A stretch of DNA of 64,000 nucleotides, from contig JAUIBA010000022.1 of NCBI GenBank assembly GCA_030427635.1, forward strand, positions 1 to 64,000, given 5' to 3'. Position numbers and translations under genes: made by a program. The DNA comes from Bacteroidia bacterium (GTDB taxonomy: Bacteria > Bacteroidota > Bacteroidia > Chitinophagales > Chitinophagaceae). The notes beneath the pieces are model-generated. The model made no database searches. It worked only from the letters and a program-made list of their open reading frames with translations, and was not told the origin of the DNA. Each line of letters opens with the position of its first letter. Positions within the stretch are counted from its first letter, which is position 1. Shown in pieces: positions 25,944 to 34,382 of the stretch.

Positions 25944-26513
25944 ATGCCCAACCTATTTATCATAGCAGGATGTAATGGAGCCGGTAAAACTACCGCCAGC
26001 CTCACTATTCTGCCTGATATTCTGGACTGTCGTGAGTTTGTAAATGCCGATAATATAGCAGCAGGCATTTCGCCATACAATCCTGAAAGTGTAGCTGTGG
26101 AAGCCGGACGCATTATGCTGCACCGGATAGATGAACTGCTTACCTCCGGTACTGACTTTGCTATAGAAACCACACTGGCCACACGCAGCTATGTATCGCT
26201 CGTAAAACGTGCCCACAAACTGGGCTATGTGGTATCGCTGATATACATATGGCTCAATTCGCCGGAACTGGCTTTGCAACGTGTGGCGGAAAGAGTGCAG
26301 AAAGGAGGCCATAACATTAAAGAAGATGTTGTTCGCCGGCGTTACTACAAAGGCGCCCACAACCTGTTTCATCTGTTTATGCCCATATGTGATACCTGGA
26401 TTATAGCTGATAACTCACTGGGTATTCTGCAGCCTGTAGCCCGTAAAGAATCGGAATTTGATAATATCATAGAGAATCCCGACCTTTGGAATGCAATTAA
26501 CCAGTTATCATGA
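25944..26513 (+). CDS. Zeta-toxin-like P-loop kinase
   Basis: A 189-residue small P-loop protein of the zeta toxin / AAA_33 group. Walker A AGCNGAGKTT is at 8-17. A substrate-side motif EFVNADNIAAGISPY follows at about 30-45, then IETTLATRSYV and a lid-like arginine cluster RRRYYKGAHNLF. Zeta toxins phosphorylate UDP-N-acetylglucosamine, but shorter chromosomal relatives like this one are largely uncharacterised. It begins 8 nt after DUF4292 and overlaps the next small gene by 4 nt (ATGA). No epsilon-type antitoxin precedes it. Toxicity is inference only. Confidence 0.83.
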   Translation: MPNLFIIAGCNGAGKTTASLTILPDILDCREFVNADNIAAGISPYNPESVAVEAGRIMLHRIDELLTSGTDFAIETTLATRSYVSLVKRAHKLGYVVSLIYIWLNSPELALQRVAERVQKGGHNIKEDVVRRRYYKGAHNLFHLFMPICDTWIIADNSLGILQPVARKESEFDNIIENPDLWNAINQLS

Positions 26514-26689
26514 GCCGCAAACAGGAAAACGCTGAATTGCTCAATAAAATTGAGGCAGGACTAAAGCTCGCTATACGTAAGCTTTATGAGCAGAAGGCAG
26601 CCAACAATGAAACGGCCGTGATATGTGTGAACGGGGAAATAAAAAGAGTACCAGCAAGCGAACTGCTGAAGCAATACGACAATAAATAA
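26510..26689 (+). CDS. 59-residue partner of the zeta-like kinase (putative antitoxin)
   Basis: A 59-codon frame whose ATG overlaps the kinase stop by 4 nt. The N-terminal half is predicted helical (NAELLNKIEAGLKLAIRKLYEQKAANNE). A short beta hairpin AVICVNGEIKRVPASELL follows, the pattern of the 60-70-residue proteins that accompany small zeta-like kinases elsewhere. Translational coupling argues that it is real and works with the kinase. Its order (after the toxin-like gene) and sequence differ from classical epsilon-zeta modules. No other gene overlaps it on either strand. Confidence 0.72.
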   Translation: MSRKQENAELLNKIEAGLKLAIRKLYEQKAANNETAVICVNGEIKRVPASELLKQYDNK

Positions 26690-26822
26690 AGCCCCCACCC
26701 TCCCCCACAATTCCCGGATTTACATTTACGATTTCTTTGTACTGCAACCTGTCCCGCGGGTTCATTAGCTTTCCACATACATACTGCACTTACTTTTAAA
26801 GATTAAGTTTACCTATTTTCAC

Positions 26823-26838
26823 GAAACCAAAAGGTTTC
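26823..26838. promoter_or_regulatory. Candidate ArsR-family operator
   Basis: Perfect inverted repeat GAAACC-AAAA-GGTTTC ending 5 nt before the ArsR-type gene's ATG. Its position fits autoregulation by the winged-helix protein encoded directly downstream. Confidence 0.6.
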
Positions 26839-26843
26839 ATTTT

Positions 26844-27164
26844 ATGAGAAGAGATGTTTTTCAGGCCATTGCCGACCCCACCCGCAGAGAGATACTGAAT
26901 ATGCTGGCTCCCAGGCCCATGAACGTAAACTCAGTTGCAGAACAGTTTGACGTAAGCAGAACAGCTATCTATAAGCATATGAAAATACTCATAGAATGCG
27001 GCCTGGTAGCTGTGCACAGGAAAGGAAGGGAAAGGTACTGCGAGGCAAAACTGGAAAAACTGAATGAGGTATCGGAATGGGTAGAACAGTATCGCATATT
27101 CTGGACGGCCAAACTGGACTCACTGGAGCATTATCTGAATAAAAAACAATCTAAAAACCAATAA
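26844..27164 (+). CDS. ArsR/SmtB-type winged-helix transcriptional regulator
   Basis: A 106-residue ArsR-like repressor: FQAIADPTRREILNML opens the domain, and the recognition helix lies in VNSVAEQFDVSRTAIYKHMKIL (28-49), followed by the wing GLVAVHRKGRERYC. No metal-binding cysteine motif (CxC) of the metal-sensing subclass is seen, so it belongs to the group usually paired with an SRPBCC/AHSA1 gene. That partner is absent here: a 54-codon frame and a MATE exporter follow with 1-2 nt gaps, suggesting the exporter is under its control. Confidence 0.9.
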   Translation: MRRDVFQAIADPTRREILNMLAPRPMNVNSVAEQFDVSRTAIYKHMKILIECGLVAVHRKGRERYCEAKLEKLNEVSEWVEQYRIFWTAKLDSLEHYLNKKQSKNQ

Positions 27165-27165
27165 C

Positions 27166-27330
27166 ATGACAATCGCAAAAACAGCCATCGGCACGGAAAA
27201 CAAAGATATAGCACCCGTATGCCTGCTGTGCAGGGCACAGAAAAAGGCGGAAGGAAAATCAAACATTAACAAGCAGCAGATATACCTGGCCGAACGACAA
27301 CAGGAAACCTGCAATATCAAAAACACATAA
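27166..27330 (+). CDS. Possible 54-residue protein between arsR and MATE genes
   Basis: A 54-codon ATG frame starting 1 nt after the ArsR stop and ending 2 nt before the MATE ATG, which is the packing of a translated operon gene. It is polar, with one CxxC pair (VCLLC near residue 19-22) and a lone C-terminal Cys. No domain is recognised. It may be a genuine small protein or a translated spacer left from loss of an AHSA1-type gene. Confidence rests on spacing alone. Confidence 0.4.
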   Translation: MTIAKTAIGTENKDIAPVCLLCRAQKKAEGKSNINKQQIYLAERQQETCNIKNT

Positions 27331-27332
27331 TA

Positions 27333-28748
27333 ATGAACGACACTAATAAATCAACAAAACCCTCTTACATAGCAGTCATAAAGTCGGCACTGCGTGGCGA
27401 TGAATATGACTTTACAAGTATAAACCTGCGTAAAGCAGTAGCACTCCTGGCTATACCCATGATGCTGGAGCTGGCTCTGGAGTCAGTATTTGCAGTGGTA
27501 GATATCTTTTTTGTAAATAAGCTGGGCGTACACGCTGCATCAGTAGTAGGTCTTACTGAGTCGGTAATAACGCTGGTGTACTCACTGGGCATAGGGCTTA
27601 GTGCTGCAGCTACAGCCATGGTAGCCCGCCGCGTAGGAGAGAAAAACATAAAAGAAGCATCGCATAGTGGCGCACAGGCTATACTTACAGGCGTTATTGC
27701 ATCTGTTATCATCGGCATACCCGGTTACCTGTTTGCCGGAGACATTCTGAAAATGATGGGTGCAGAGCCGGAAGCAATAAGCCAGGGTATAAACTATGCC
27801 CGTATCATGTATGGCAGTAATATTGCTATCATTCTCCTGTTCCTGATTAATGGCATATTCAGAGGTGCGGGCAATGCATCCATAGCTATGAAAAGCCTGT
27901 GGCTGGCCAATGCACTGAATATTATTCTGGACCCCTTATTTATATTCGGGATAGGATTTTTTCCTGAGTTGGGAGTTACCGGAGCAGCAGTAGCCACTAC
28001 CATAGGGCGTAGCGTAGGGGTTTTGTACCAGTTATGGCATCTGGCCAAAGCATCAGGCTCGCTGAAGATGGAGGCCGGATATTTCCGGCCGGATGGTCCT
28101 ATACAGAAAGGACTGGCTAAAATAGCAGCGCCGGCCACGTTCCAGTTTATCATTGCATCTGCCAGCTGGATATTTCTGGCATCAATGGTAGCAGAGTATG
28201 GCAGTGCCGCATCTGCCGGCTATCAGACGGCTATACGCATGGTGGTATTTTTCATACTACCCGCATGGGGCATGAGCAATGCTGTTGCCACACTGGTAGG
28301 TCAGAACCTGGGAGCAGGGCTTCCAGCCAGAGCAGAAGACAGTGTGAAACTGACCATGAAGTACAATATATCATTCATGGCGCTGGTCACCGTCCTGCTT
28401 TTGTTCTTTGCACCGGAAATAGCCGGATTCTTTATCCCGGCACATGAAACCATGCAATTGCATTATGCGTCTCTGGCGCTGCGTGTCATAAGCGCAGGAT
28501 ACATATTCTATGGTATGGGCATGGTAGTAACCCAGGCATTTAATGGCGCTGGCGATACCCGCACGCCCACATGGATATACTTCTTCGGATTCTGGGTATT
28601 TCAGATCCCATTTGCATGGTGGTTACACAAATATTCAGGTGCCGGGGTAACCGGTGTATTTGCTGCAGTACCCATAGCAGAAACACTTATGGCGGTAGCC
28701 GTTTTCCTGTTTTTCCGTACCGGAAAATGGAAAACAATCAAAGTGTAA
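27333..28748 (+). CDS. MATE family efflux transporter
   Basis: A 471-residue membrane protein with about twelve hydrophobic segments in two homologous halves, as in MATE (multidrug and toxic compound extrusion) transporters. The first half has AIPMMLELALESVFAVVDIFFVNKLG, and the second has AIRMVVFFILPAWGMSNAVATLVGQNLGAG. It would export cationic drugs or metabolites using a Na+ or H+ gradient. It is the last gene of the arsR operon and ends at a strong terminator. Confidence 0.93.
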   Translation: MNDTNKSTKPSYIAVIKSALRGDEYDFTSINLRKAVALLAIPMMLELALESVFAVVDIFFVNKLGVHAASVVGLTESVITLVYSLGIGLSAAATAMVARRVGEKNIKEASHSGAQAILTGVIASVIIGIPGYLFAGDILKMMGAEPEAISQGINYARIMYGSNIAIILLFLINGIFRGAGNASIAMKSLWLANALNIILDPLFIFGIGFFPELGVTGAAVATTIGRSVGVLYQLWHLAKASGSLKMEAGYFRPDGPIQKGLAKIAAPATFQFIIASASWIFLASMVAEYGSAASAGYQTAIRMVVFFILPAWGMSNAVATLVGQNLGAGLPARAEDSVKLTMKYNISFMALVTVLLLFFAPEIAGFFIPAHETMQLHYASLALRVISAGYIFYGMGMVVTQAFNGAGDTRTPTWIYFFGFWVFQIPFAWWLHKYSGAGVTGVFAAVPIAETLMAVAVFLFFRTGKWKTIKV

Positions 28749-28775
28749 CATCACATTACATTCTGACAAATGTGC

Positions 28776-28802
28776 AAAAAGGGCCTCAGTGAGGTCCTTT
28801 TT
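28776..28802 (+). terminator. Terminator of the arsR-MATE operon
   Basis: 12-bp stem AAAAAGGGCCTC/GAGGTCCTTTTT (28776-28787 and 28791-28802) with one G-T wobble, a 3-nt loop and a T-run. Confidence 0.88.
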
Positions 28803-28841
28803 GTTTAGATGCCTGTATTAAATTTTCACAAAATTATAGGA

Positions 28842-28872
28842 TTTGCTCCCCATAAGGTTATTCCTATCTTTG
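28842..28872 (+). promoter_or_regulatory. Promoter of the TonB receptor-TPR-OMP operon
   Basis: Exact TTTG (28842-28845), N19, TATCTTTG (28865-28872). The start is predicted near 28879, giving a 65-nt leader to the receptor's ATG. It is the best promoter match seen in the window. Confidence 0.78.
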
Positions 28873-28943
28873 TCAGGCTTAAAACTCACTTACTACTCCT
28901 CATTAAAAAATTTATTTAAGTACTTAAACACACATTTATTCTT

Positions 28944-31283
28944 ATGCAAAAAAGCATCGGCCTGGTGGCGGCTTTTATTTTTCTATTGCCCTTTCTTGCG
29001 TCAGCGCAAAATAATAATGGTACGATTAAAGGCTTCGTGTATGACAAGCGCTCTGGTGAGCCTATGATATACACCAATGTCATTGTCCTGAATGGTAAAA
29101 CCGGTGTACAAACCGACGTTAACGGATACTTCTCCCTGTCCCTTGCTCCCGGCTCTTACAAACTGCTGGTAACAACAATCGGGTACGACAGTAGTATCAC
29201 CGACATAAATCTTTTACCTAATGCTATCGTCAATAAAAAGATAGTTCTCAGCAGCATGGATATATCCCTGAAAAGTGTGGAAATATCCGGCCGCAAAACA
29301 GAGAAGATTACCCGCATCAATACAGGGGTTACAACGGTAACACCCCGGCAGCTGAAAATGCTGCCCAGTGCAGGTGGGGAACCAGACGTGGCTCAGTACC
29401 TGCAGGTAATACCCGGGGTGGTATTTACCGGCGACCAGGGTGGTCAGCTCTACATCCGTGGTGGCTCTCCATCGCAGGTAGGTATCTATCTGGATGGTAT
29501 CACTATTTATAATCCTTTTCACTCCATAGGTCTGTTCTCAGTATTTGAAACAGAATCTATACGTAACGTAGATGTTTATACTGCCGGCTTCAGCGCTCAG
29601 TATGGCAATCGTACCTCAGCCATCGTTGACGTACACACAAAAGATGGTAATAAGAACCGCATGTCGGGCCTTCTGTCAGCATCACCTATTATGTCCCGCG
29701 CTATGCTGGAAGGTCCTTTGTTAAAATCAAAAAAAGACAATGGCGCTGGCATTACATACCTCCTCACAGCAAAGAAGAGCTATCTCTACGAATCGTCGAA
29801 AGCATTATACAGCGGCCTGGGCGACCAGTATAAAAACGGACTTCCATTCTCTTTCAGCGACTATTATGGAAAAGTAACGCTGAACGGAGGTAATGGTAGC
29901 AAACTCAATATATTCGGTTTAAGCTTTGACGACCGGGCATCTATTCTCAACGATTCTGACGGCTCAAAAGCAGCAGATTTCAGCTGGAAGACACGTGGCG
30001 GCGGTGCTACCTTTGTCGTATCCCCCGGTGGTTCATCGGCCCTAATTGATGGTAAGCTGGCATTTTCTAACTACGAGATACAAGCAGACAAGCTGAACAC
30101 TACAGGAGCAGATACTATTCCACGTACCAGCAGCATAGGTGGCTTTGAAGCTGCTATCAACTTTACCTACTTCCTGCCAAACTACAGCCAGCTGAAGTAT
30201 GGTGTGGAAATAAACGGTCTTAATACTTCACTCAGCTACTACAGCAGCGCAGGTATTGCTACCACTCAGGACAGGCAGGGTACCATTGCCTCACTGTATT
30301 TCATGTATCGTCAGAATATCAATAGTAAGGTTATCATAGAGCCCAGCATGCGTATGCAGTACTACTCTGAAATAAACAAGATATCTCCTGAACCACGTCT
30401 GGGTGTGAAATACAATATATCTGACAACGTGCGCATGAAAGGTGCCGCAGGTGTCTATTCTCAGAACATAGTAAGTACAAAGTCTGATATTGACATCGTT
30501 AGCCTTTTCCCGGGATTCCTGCTGAGTCCGGACCAGCGCATACTGAATGCTGATGGGAAGGAAATGAAGTCAAACCTTCAGAAATCATACCATGCTGTTA
30601 CAGGTGTGGAAATAGATATCAATAAAGTAGAACTGAATGTGGAGCCATGGTTCAAATACTTCAGACCTACTATAGAACTGAACAGAAATAAAGAAAATAC
30701 GAGCGATGCCGATTTCGTAGCATCATCCGGTACTGCTGGTGGTATAGACCTTTCTGCCAAATACAGCCAGAACCGCATGTACCTGTGGGTGGCAATGGGC
30801 TATCAGATGGTACAGTACACAGGTATTGACTCAAAAGGAGAAAAACAGACCTACCCGGCTCCGTTTGACACCCGCTTTAACAGCAATCTCGTTGCTTCAT
30901 ACACTGCCGGTCAGAAGAAAGACTGGGAATTTTCTACCCGCCTCAATATCCGCTCTCCATTCCCATTCACACAGACTCAGGGCTACTACCAGAATCAGGA
31001 CCCTACAATGGGCGGTATAGGTACCAACGTTCTCACTCAGAACGGCTCAATTGGCATACTTTATGCTAATGAAATAAATGGTGGTCGTCTTTCGTGGTAT
31101 CACAGGCTGGATGTATCGGCAAAGAAGAAGTTTGAAATCAACGATCATTCCAACTTCGATATCACCTTTGCTATCACAAATGCATATAATAGAAACAATA
31201 TATTTTACGTTGACAGGGTTACAAACAGCAAAAAATATCAGCTACCTTTATTCCCGAGTTTGAACCTGACATGGAACTTTTAA
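28944..31283 (+). CDS. TonB-dependent receptor with carboxypeptidase-like regulatory domain
   Basis: A 779-residue outer membrane receptor. It has a signal peptide ending near ASAQ (residue 22), a carboxypeptidase-regulatory-like beta-sandwich at about 27-105 (GTIKGFVYDKRSGEPMIYTNVIVLNGKTG), a plug domain (VAQYLQVIPGVVFTGDQGGQLYIRGGSPSQVGIYLDGITIYNP) and a barrel ending in LFPSLNLTWNF. The C-terminal aromatic residue is the outer membrane insertion signal. It is the first gene of an operon with a large TPR protein (9-nt gap) and a second barrel protein. The ligand is unknown and no SusD partner is present. Confidence 0.9.
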   Translation: MQKSIGLVAAFIFLLPFLASAQNNNGTIKGFVYDKRSGEPMIYTNVIVLNGKTGVQTDVNGYFSLSLAPGSYKLLVTTIGYDSSITDINLLPNAIVNKKIVLSSMDISLKSVEISGRKTEKITRINTGVTTVTPRQLKMLPSAGGEPDVAQYLQVIPGVVFTGDQGGQLYIRGGSPSQVGIYLDGITIYNPFHSIGLFSVFETESIRNVDVYTAGFSAQYGNRTSAIVDVHTKDGNKNRMSGLLSASPIMSRAMLEGPLLKSKKDNGAGITYLLTAKKSYLYESSKALYSGLGDQYKNGLPFSFSDYYGKVTLNGGNGSKLNIFGLSFDDRASILNDSDGSKAADFSWKTRGGGATFVVSPGGSSALIDGKLAFSNYEIQADKLNTTGADTIPRTSSIGGFEAAINFTYFLPNYSQLKYGVEINGLNTSLSYYSSAGIATTQDRQGTIASLYFMYRQNINSKVIIEPSMRMQYYSEINKISPEPRLGVKYNISDNVRMKGAAGVYSQNIVSTKSDIDIVSLFPGFLLSPDQRILNADGKEMKSNLQKSYHAVTGVEIDINKVELNVEPWFKYFRPTIELNRNKENTSDADFVASSGTAGGIDLSAKYSQNRMYLWVAMGYQMVQYTGIDSKGEKQTYPAPFDTRFNSNLVASYTAGQKKDWEFSTRLNIRSPFPFTQTQGYYQNQDPTMGGIGTNVLTQNGSIGILYANEINGGRLSWYHRLDVSAKKKFEINDHSNFDITFAITNAYNRNNIFYVDRVTNSKKYQLPLFPSLNLTWNF

Positions 31284-31292
31284 AGCTGGCAG

Positions 31293-34200
31293 ATGAAGTT
31301 TATCCCCCTCAAGTCTGCACTCTGTATCGCTACCGGTTTTACCACACTGGTACAGGTAGCCAGTGCGCAGGTAAATATTTCACAGGCACCGCATAACAAA
31401 CCGCCTGCACTCTCATGGGAGTTGTACAGGCAGGAGCATTATGCAGTATCGGGCCAGACGGCTGCAGATGGACTTACAAAACAAGACCGTACTGTAGCCA
31501 GCCAGAATGCATCGGCAGCAGAAAAAGAAAAATTCGTGGTTGCCGCATCGGCAGTAAATACAGATGCTAAAGATGCCGCACATATTGCAGAAAACACGCT
31601 CAATAGTCTGGTAAACCCGTCTCTGCACCAGAGACTGGCATATAATCTGGCAAAGTATTATTTCAGAAAAGACAAATTTGCTGATGCCATCAGATACTAT
31701 GAGCAGGCAGGGGTGAACAATCTGGATAATGACGAAGTAGGCGACCAGAAATTTGAACTGGCGTATTGTTACTTTAACAATCAGCAGTTTGATAAAGCAA
31801 GACCTCTGTTCTCCTACATCAAAGACCTGAAAGATACCCGCTACTATATGGCCGGTAACTATTACTATGGGTTGCTGTGCTATAACGAAAACAAATACAA
31901 TGACGCACTGCGTAGCTTTTATGTAGTAAAAAACGAGAAAGAATATAAAAGCTATGTTCCTTACTACATAGCAGAGATATGGTACTTTAAAGGCGACAGG
32001 GCACATGCACTGTCACTTACAGATAGCCTTATAAGTGCAAAGGATAAGTCTTTCTACCATAAGGAGCTGCACCTGCTGGCAGCACAATGCCTTTTTGAAA
32101 GTCAGGAATATGCACGCGCACGCCCCTATTTTGAATACTATTATAAGAACGTATCCAAAATAAATAAGGCCGACCTCTATAAGATGGCCTATACCTACTA
32201 CAGGCTGAGCGAATGGAATAATGCTACCGATAAGTTCAAAATGCTGAGTAATGCACAGGACTCTCTCGGGCAGACCTCGATGTACCTGCTGGGTGATTGT
32301 TATCTGAAAACAGATAACCGCCAGAGTGCCAGGAATGCATTTGGCCTATGTGCCGACATGAATTATAATAAAGCACAGCAGGAGGCAGCTATGATACTGT
32401 ATGCCCGCCTGAGCTATGAGTCGGGCAAGGACGATGAGGCGCTGCGCATGGTAAACCTGCTGCTGAACAACTACCCTGATTCAAAATATGCCGATGAAGC
32501 ACGCACACTGAAATCAGACCTGCTGCTGAAAACAAATCAGTACGAAGAAGCCATAAAGCTCCTGCAGCATGTACAGAGTAAAGATGAGCATTTCTCACTG
32601 GTCAATCAGAAAACCAACTACGGCTTTGCGGTACAGCAATACAAAAAGGGTGATCTGAAAAAGGCAGATGAATATTTTGCGAAATCGCTCGCTACGGCTG
32701 CCAGTCCTGAATACGAGCGTGCGGCCTACTTCTGGCGGGGAGAGATAGCCTATCACGATAAGCGCTATTCAGATGCTATTACTTATTCACAGAACTTCAT
32801 TAGCCGCACTGGTAATATTCAGGTAGTGGAGAAAATAAGCCCCCATGCTACAGTACCTCATGCTTATGTAAATATGGGGTATGCAGCTATGGAAACGGGC
32901 AATTATGTTGCCGCTCAGGACTTCTTCAGTCAGGCAAGGCTCTCTGCTTCCGGCGACAGACGCTCAGAAGCCGCCGCTACAGTACTGGAAGCAGATGCTG
33001 TTTTCCTTCAGAAAAATTATGCAAAGGCACTGACACAGTATGAAAAGATACTGGCTGCCGGTGGCGCCGATGCCGACTATGCCCGTTTCCAGAAAGCGGT
33101 AATCATGGGGCTGCTGGGACGCAATAGCGAAAAGCTGACACAGATGCAGGAGATATCCCGTGCCAAACCGGCATCGGCCTATGCACTCAATGCACGATAT
33201 GAAATAGCCGTAACTCAGATAGAGATGGAGAGCTATAAAGCATCGCTTTCCTCACTCAGATATCTGTATGACAGCGCTACAGACAAGAGTTATGCATCAA
33301 AAGCACTGATGAAAGCGGGCTTTGCATGGCAGCAGCTCAATGACAACAACAATGCCATTGCAGCTTATCGCAGAGTGGTTACAGAACATCCCGGTGCAGA
33401 AGAGCGCTTTGGTGCACTGGAAGCCCTGAAAGGTTTGTACATACAGGCCAATCAGCCGGGCAAATATGCTCAGCTACTTTCAGAAATGAATCTGCCTTCC
33501 GGCGATAGTACGGCAATAGAATCGGCCTACTATGCTGCCGGTGAATCTCAGTATGCTGCTGGTCGCTGGCAGGATGCCCGTCAGGCTTTCTCTGACTATC
33601 TGCTGCATTATCCTCATGGCATATCGGCGGTAAAAGCACATTACTACCTGGCAGAGTGCTACTTTAAGCAAAAGAAATATGCCGAAGCCCGGGAGCATTA
33701 CAATGCCGTACTGGAAACACCATGGAACGACTTCTCTGAAAACAGTGCAAGACAATCAGCTGCTATAGCGCTGGATATGAAAGAGTATGACGATGCCTAC
33801 CAGCTATATAAATCACTGCATACTAACAGTGCAGAGAATAGTGGTAGCGAATATATATACCGCGGCCTCATGAAGAGCGCCTTCCATACCGCCAGATATG
33901 CAGAGGCCGGCATGTTTGCAGATACACTACTTACAGATGTTACTACTACTGCCGATGGTATGACGGAAGCAAAGTTCTACACTGCCAGAAGCCTGGAAGA
34001 AACGGGGAAAGCAGACGATGCCCTTACCGCATATGAGGAGACTGCCGGAGCCCGTAATGGCGAAATAGCAGCAGAATCCCGCTACCACATATCAGCTATA
34101 CTGCTACAGAAAGGCAAACTGAAAGAGGCCGAAAAAGCAGCAAACGAGACCATAAAACTATCGGCCGGCTATAGCCGCTGGGTAGACAGGTCGTACCTGG

Positions 34201-34367
34201 TACTGGCAGATATACTGATAAAGCAGAAAGAATACTTTGATGCACGGTCGCTGCTGCAGGGTATAGCCAAAGGCTCTAAAATACCAGAACTGAAACAGGA
34301 AGCTGCCCGCAGACTTGAGGAAGTGAAAAAACTGGAAAAGCAGCAGAGTAAACTTTCTGAGGACTAA
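31293..34367 (+). CDS. Large periplasmic tetratricopeptide repeat protein
   Basis: A 1024-residue protein with a signal peptide (to about residue 25) followed by TPR units over nearly its whole length. Examples are KFADAIRYYEQAG, YNDALRSFYVVKNEKEYKSYVPYYIAEIWYFKGD and QKKYAEAREHYNAVLETPWNDFSENSA. The C-terminal part is like YbgF/BamD-type TPR proteins and ends in a charged helix (RLEEVKKLEKQQSKLSED). Its position between two outer membrane barrels suggests an assembly or scaffold role. It lies 9 nt after the TonB receptor and 15 nt before the next gene. Confidence 0.88.
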   Translation: MKFIPLKSALCIATGFTTLVQVASAQVNISQAPHNKPPALSWELYRQEHYAVSGQTAADGLTKQDRTVASQNASAAEKEKFVVAASAVNTDAKDAAHIAENTLNSLVNPSLHQRLAYNLAKYYFRKDKFADAIRYYEQAGVNNLDNDEVGDQKFELAYCYFNNQQFDKARPLFSYIKDLKDTRYYMAGNYYYGLLCYNENKYNDALRSFYVVKNEKEYKSYVPYYIAEIWYFKGDRAHALSLTDSLISAKDKSFYHKELHLLAAQCLFESQEYARARPYFEYYYKNVSKINKADLYKMAYTYYRLSEWNNATDKFKMLSNAQDSLGQTSMYLLGDCYLKTDNRQSARNAFGLCADMNYNKAQQEAAMILYARLSYESGKDDEALRMVNLLLNNYPDSKYADEARTLKSDLLLKTNQYEEAIKLLQHVQSKDEHFSLVNQKTNYGFAVQQYKKGDLKKADEYFAKSLATAASPEYERAAYFWRGEIAYHDKRYSDAITYSQNFISRTGNIQVVEKISPHATVPHAYVNMGYAAMETGNYVAAQDFFSQARLSASGDRRSEAAATVLEADAVFLQKNYAKALTQYEKILAAGGADADYARFQKAVIMGLLGRNSEKLTQMQEISRAKPASAYALNARYEIAVTQIEMESYKASLSSLRYLYDSATDKSYASKALMKAGFAWQQLNDNNNAIAAYRRVVTEHPGAEERFGALEALKGLYIQANQPGKYAQLLSEMNLPSGDSTAIESAYYAAGESQYAAGRWQDARQAFSDYLLHYPHGISAVKAHYYLAECYFKQKKYAEAREHYNAVLETPWNDFSENSARQSAAIALDMKEYDDAYQLYKSLHTNSAENSGSEYIYRGLMKSAFHTARYAEAGMFADTLLTDVTTTADGMTEAKFYTARSLEETGKADDALTAYEETAGARNGEIAAESRYHISAILLQKGKLKEAEKAANETIKLSAGYSRWVDRSYLVLADILIKQKEYFDARSLLQGIAKGSKIPELKQEAARRLEEVKKLEKQQSKLSED

Positions 34368-34382
34368 ACCAAAACATTACAA

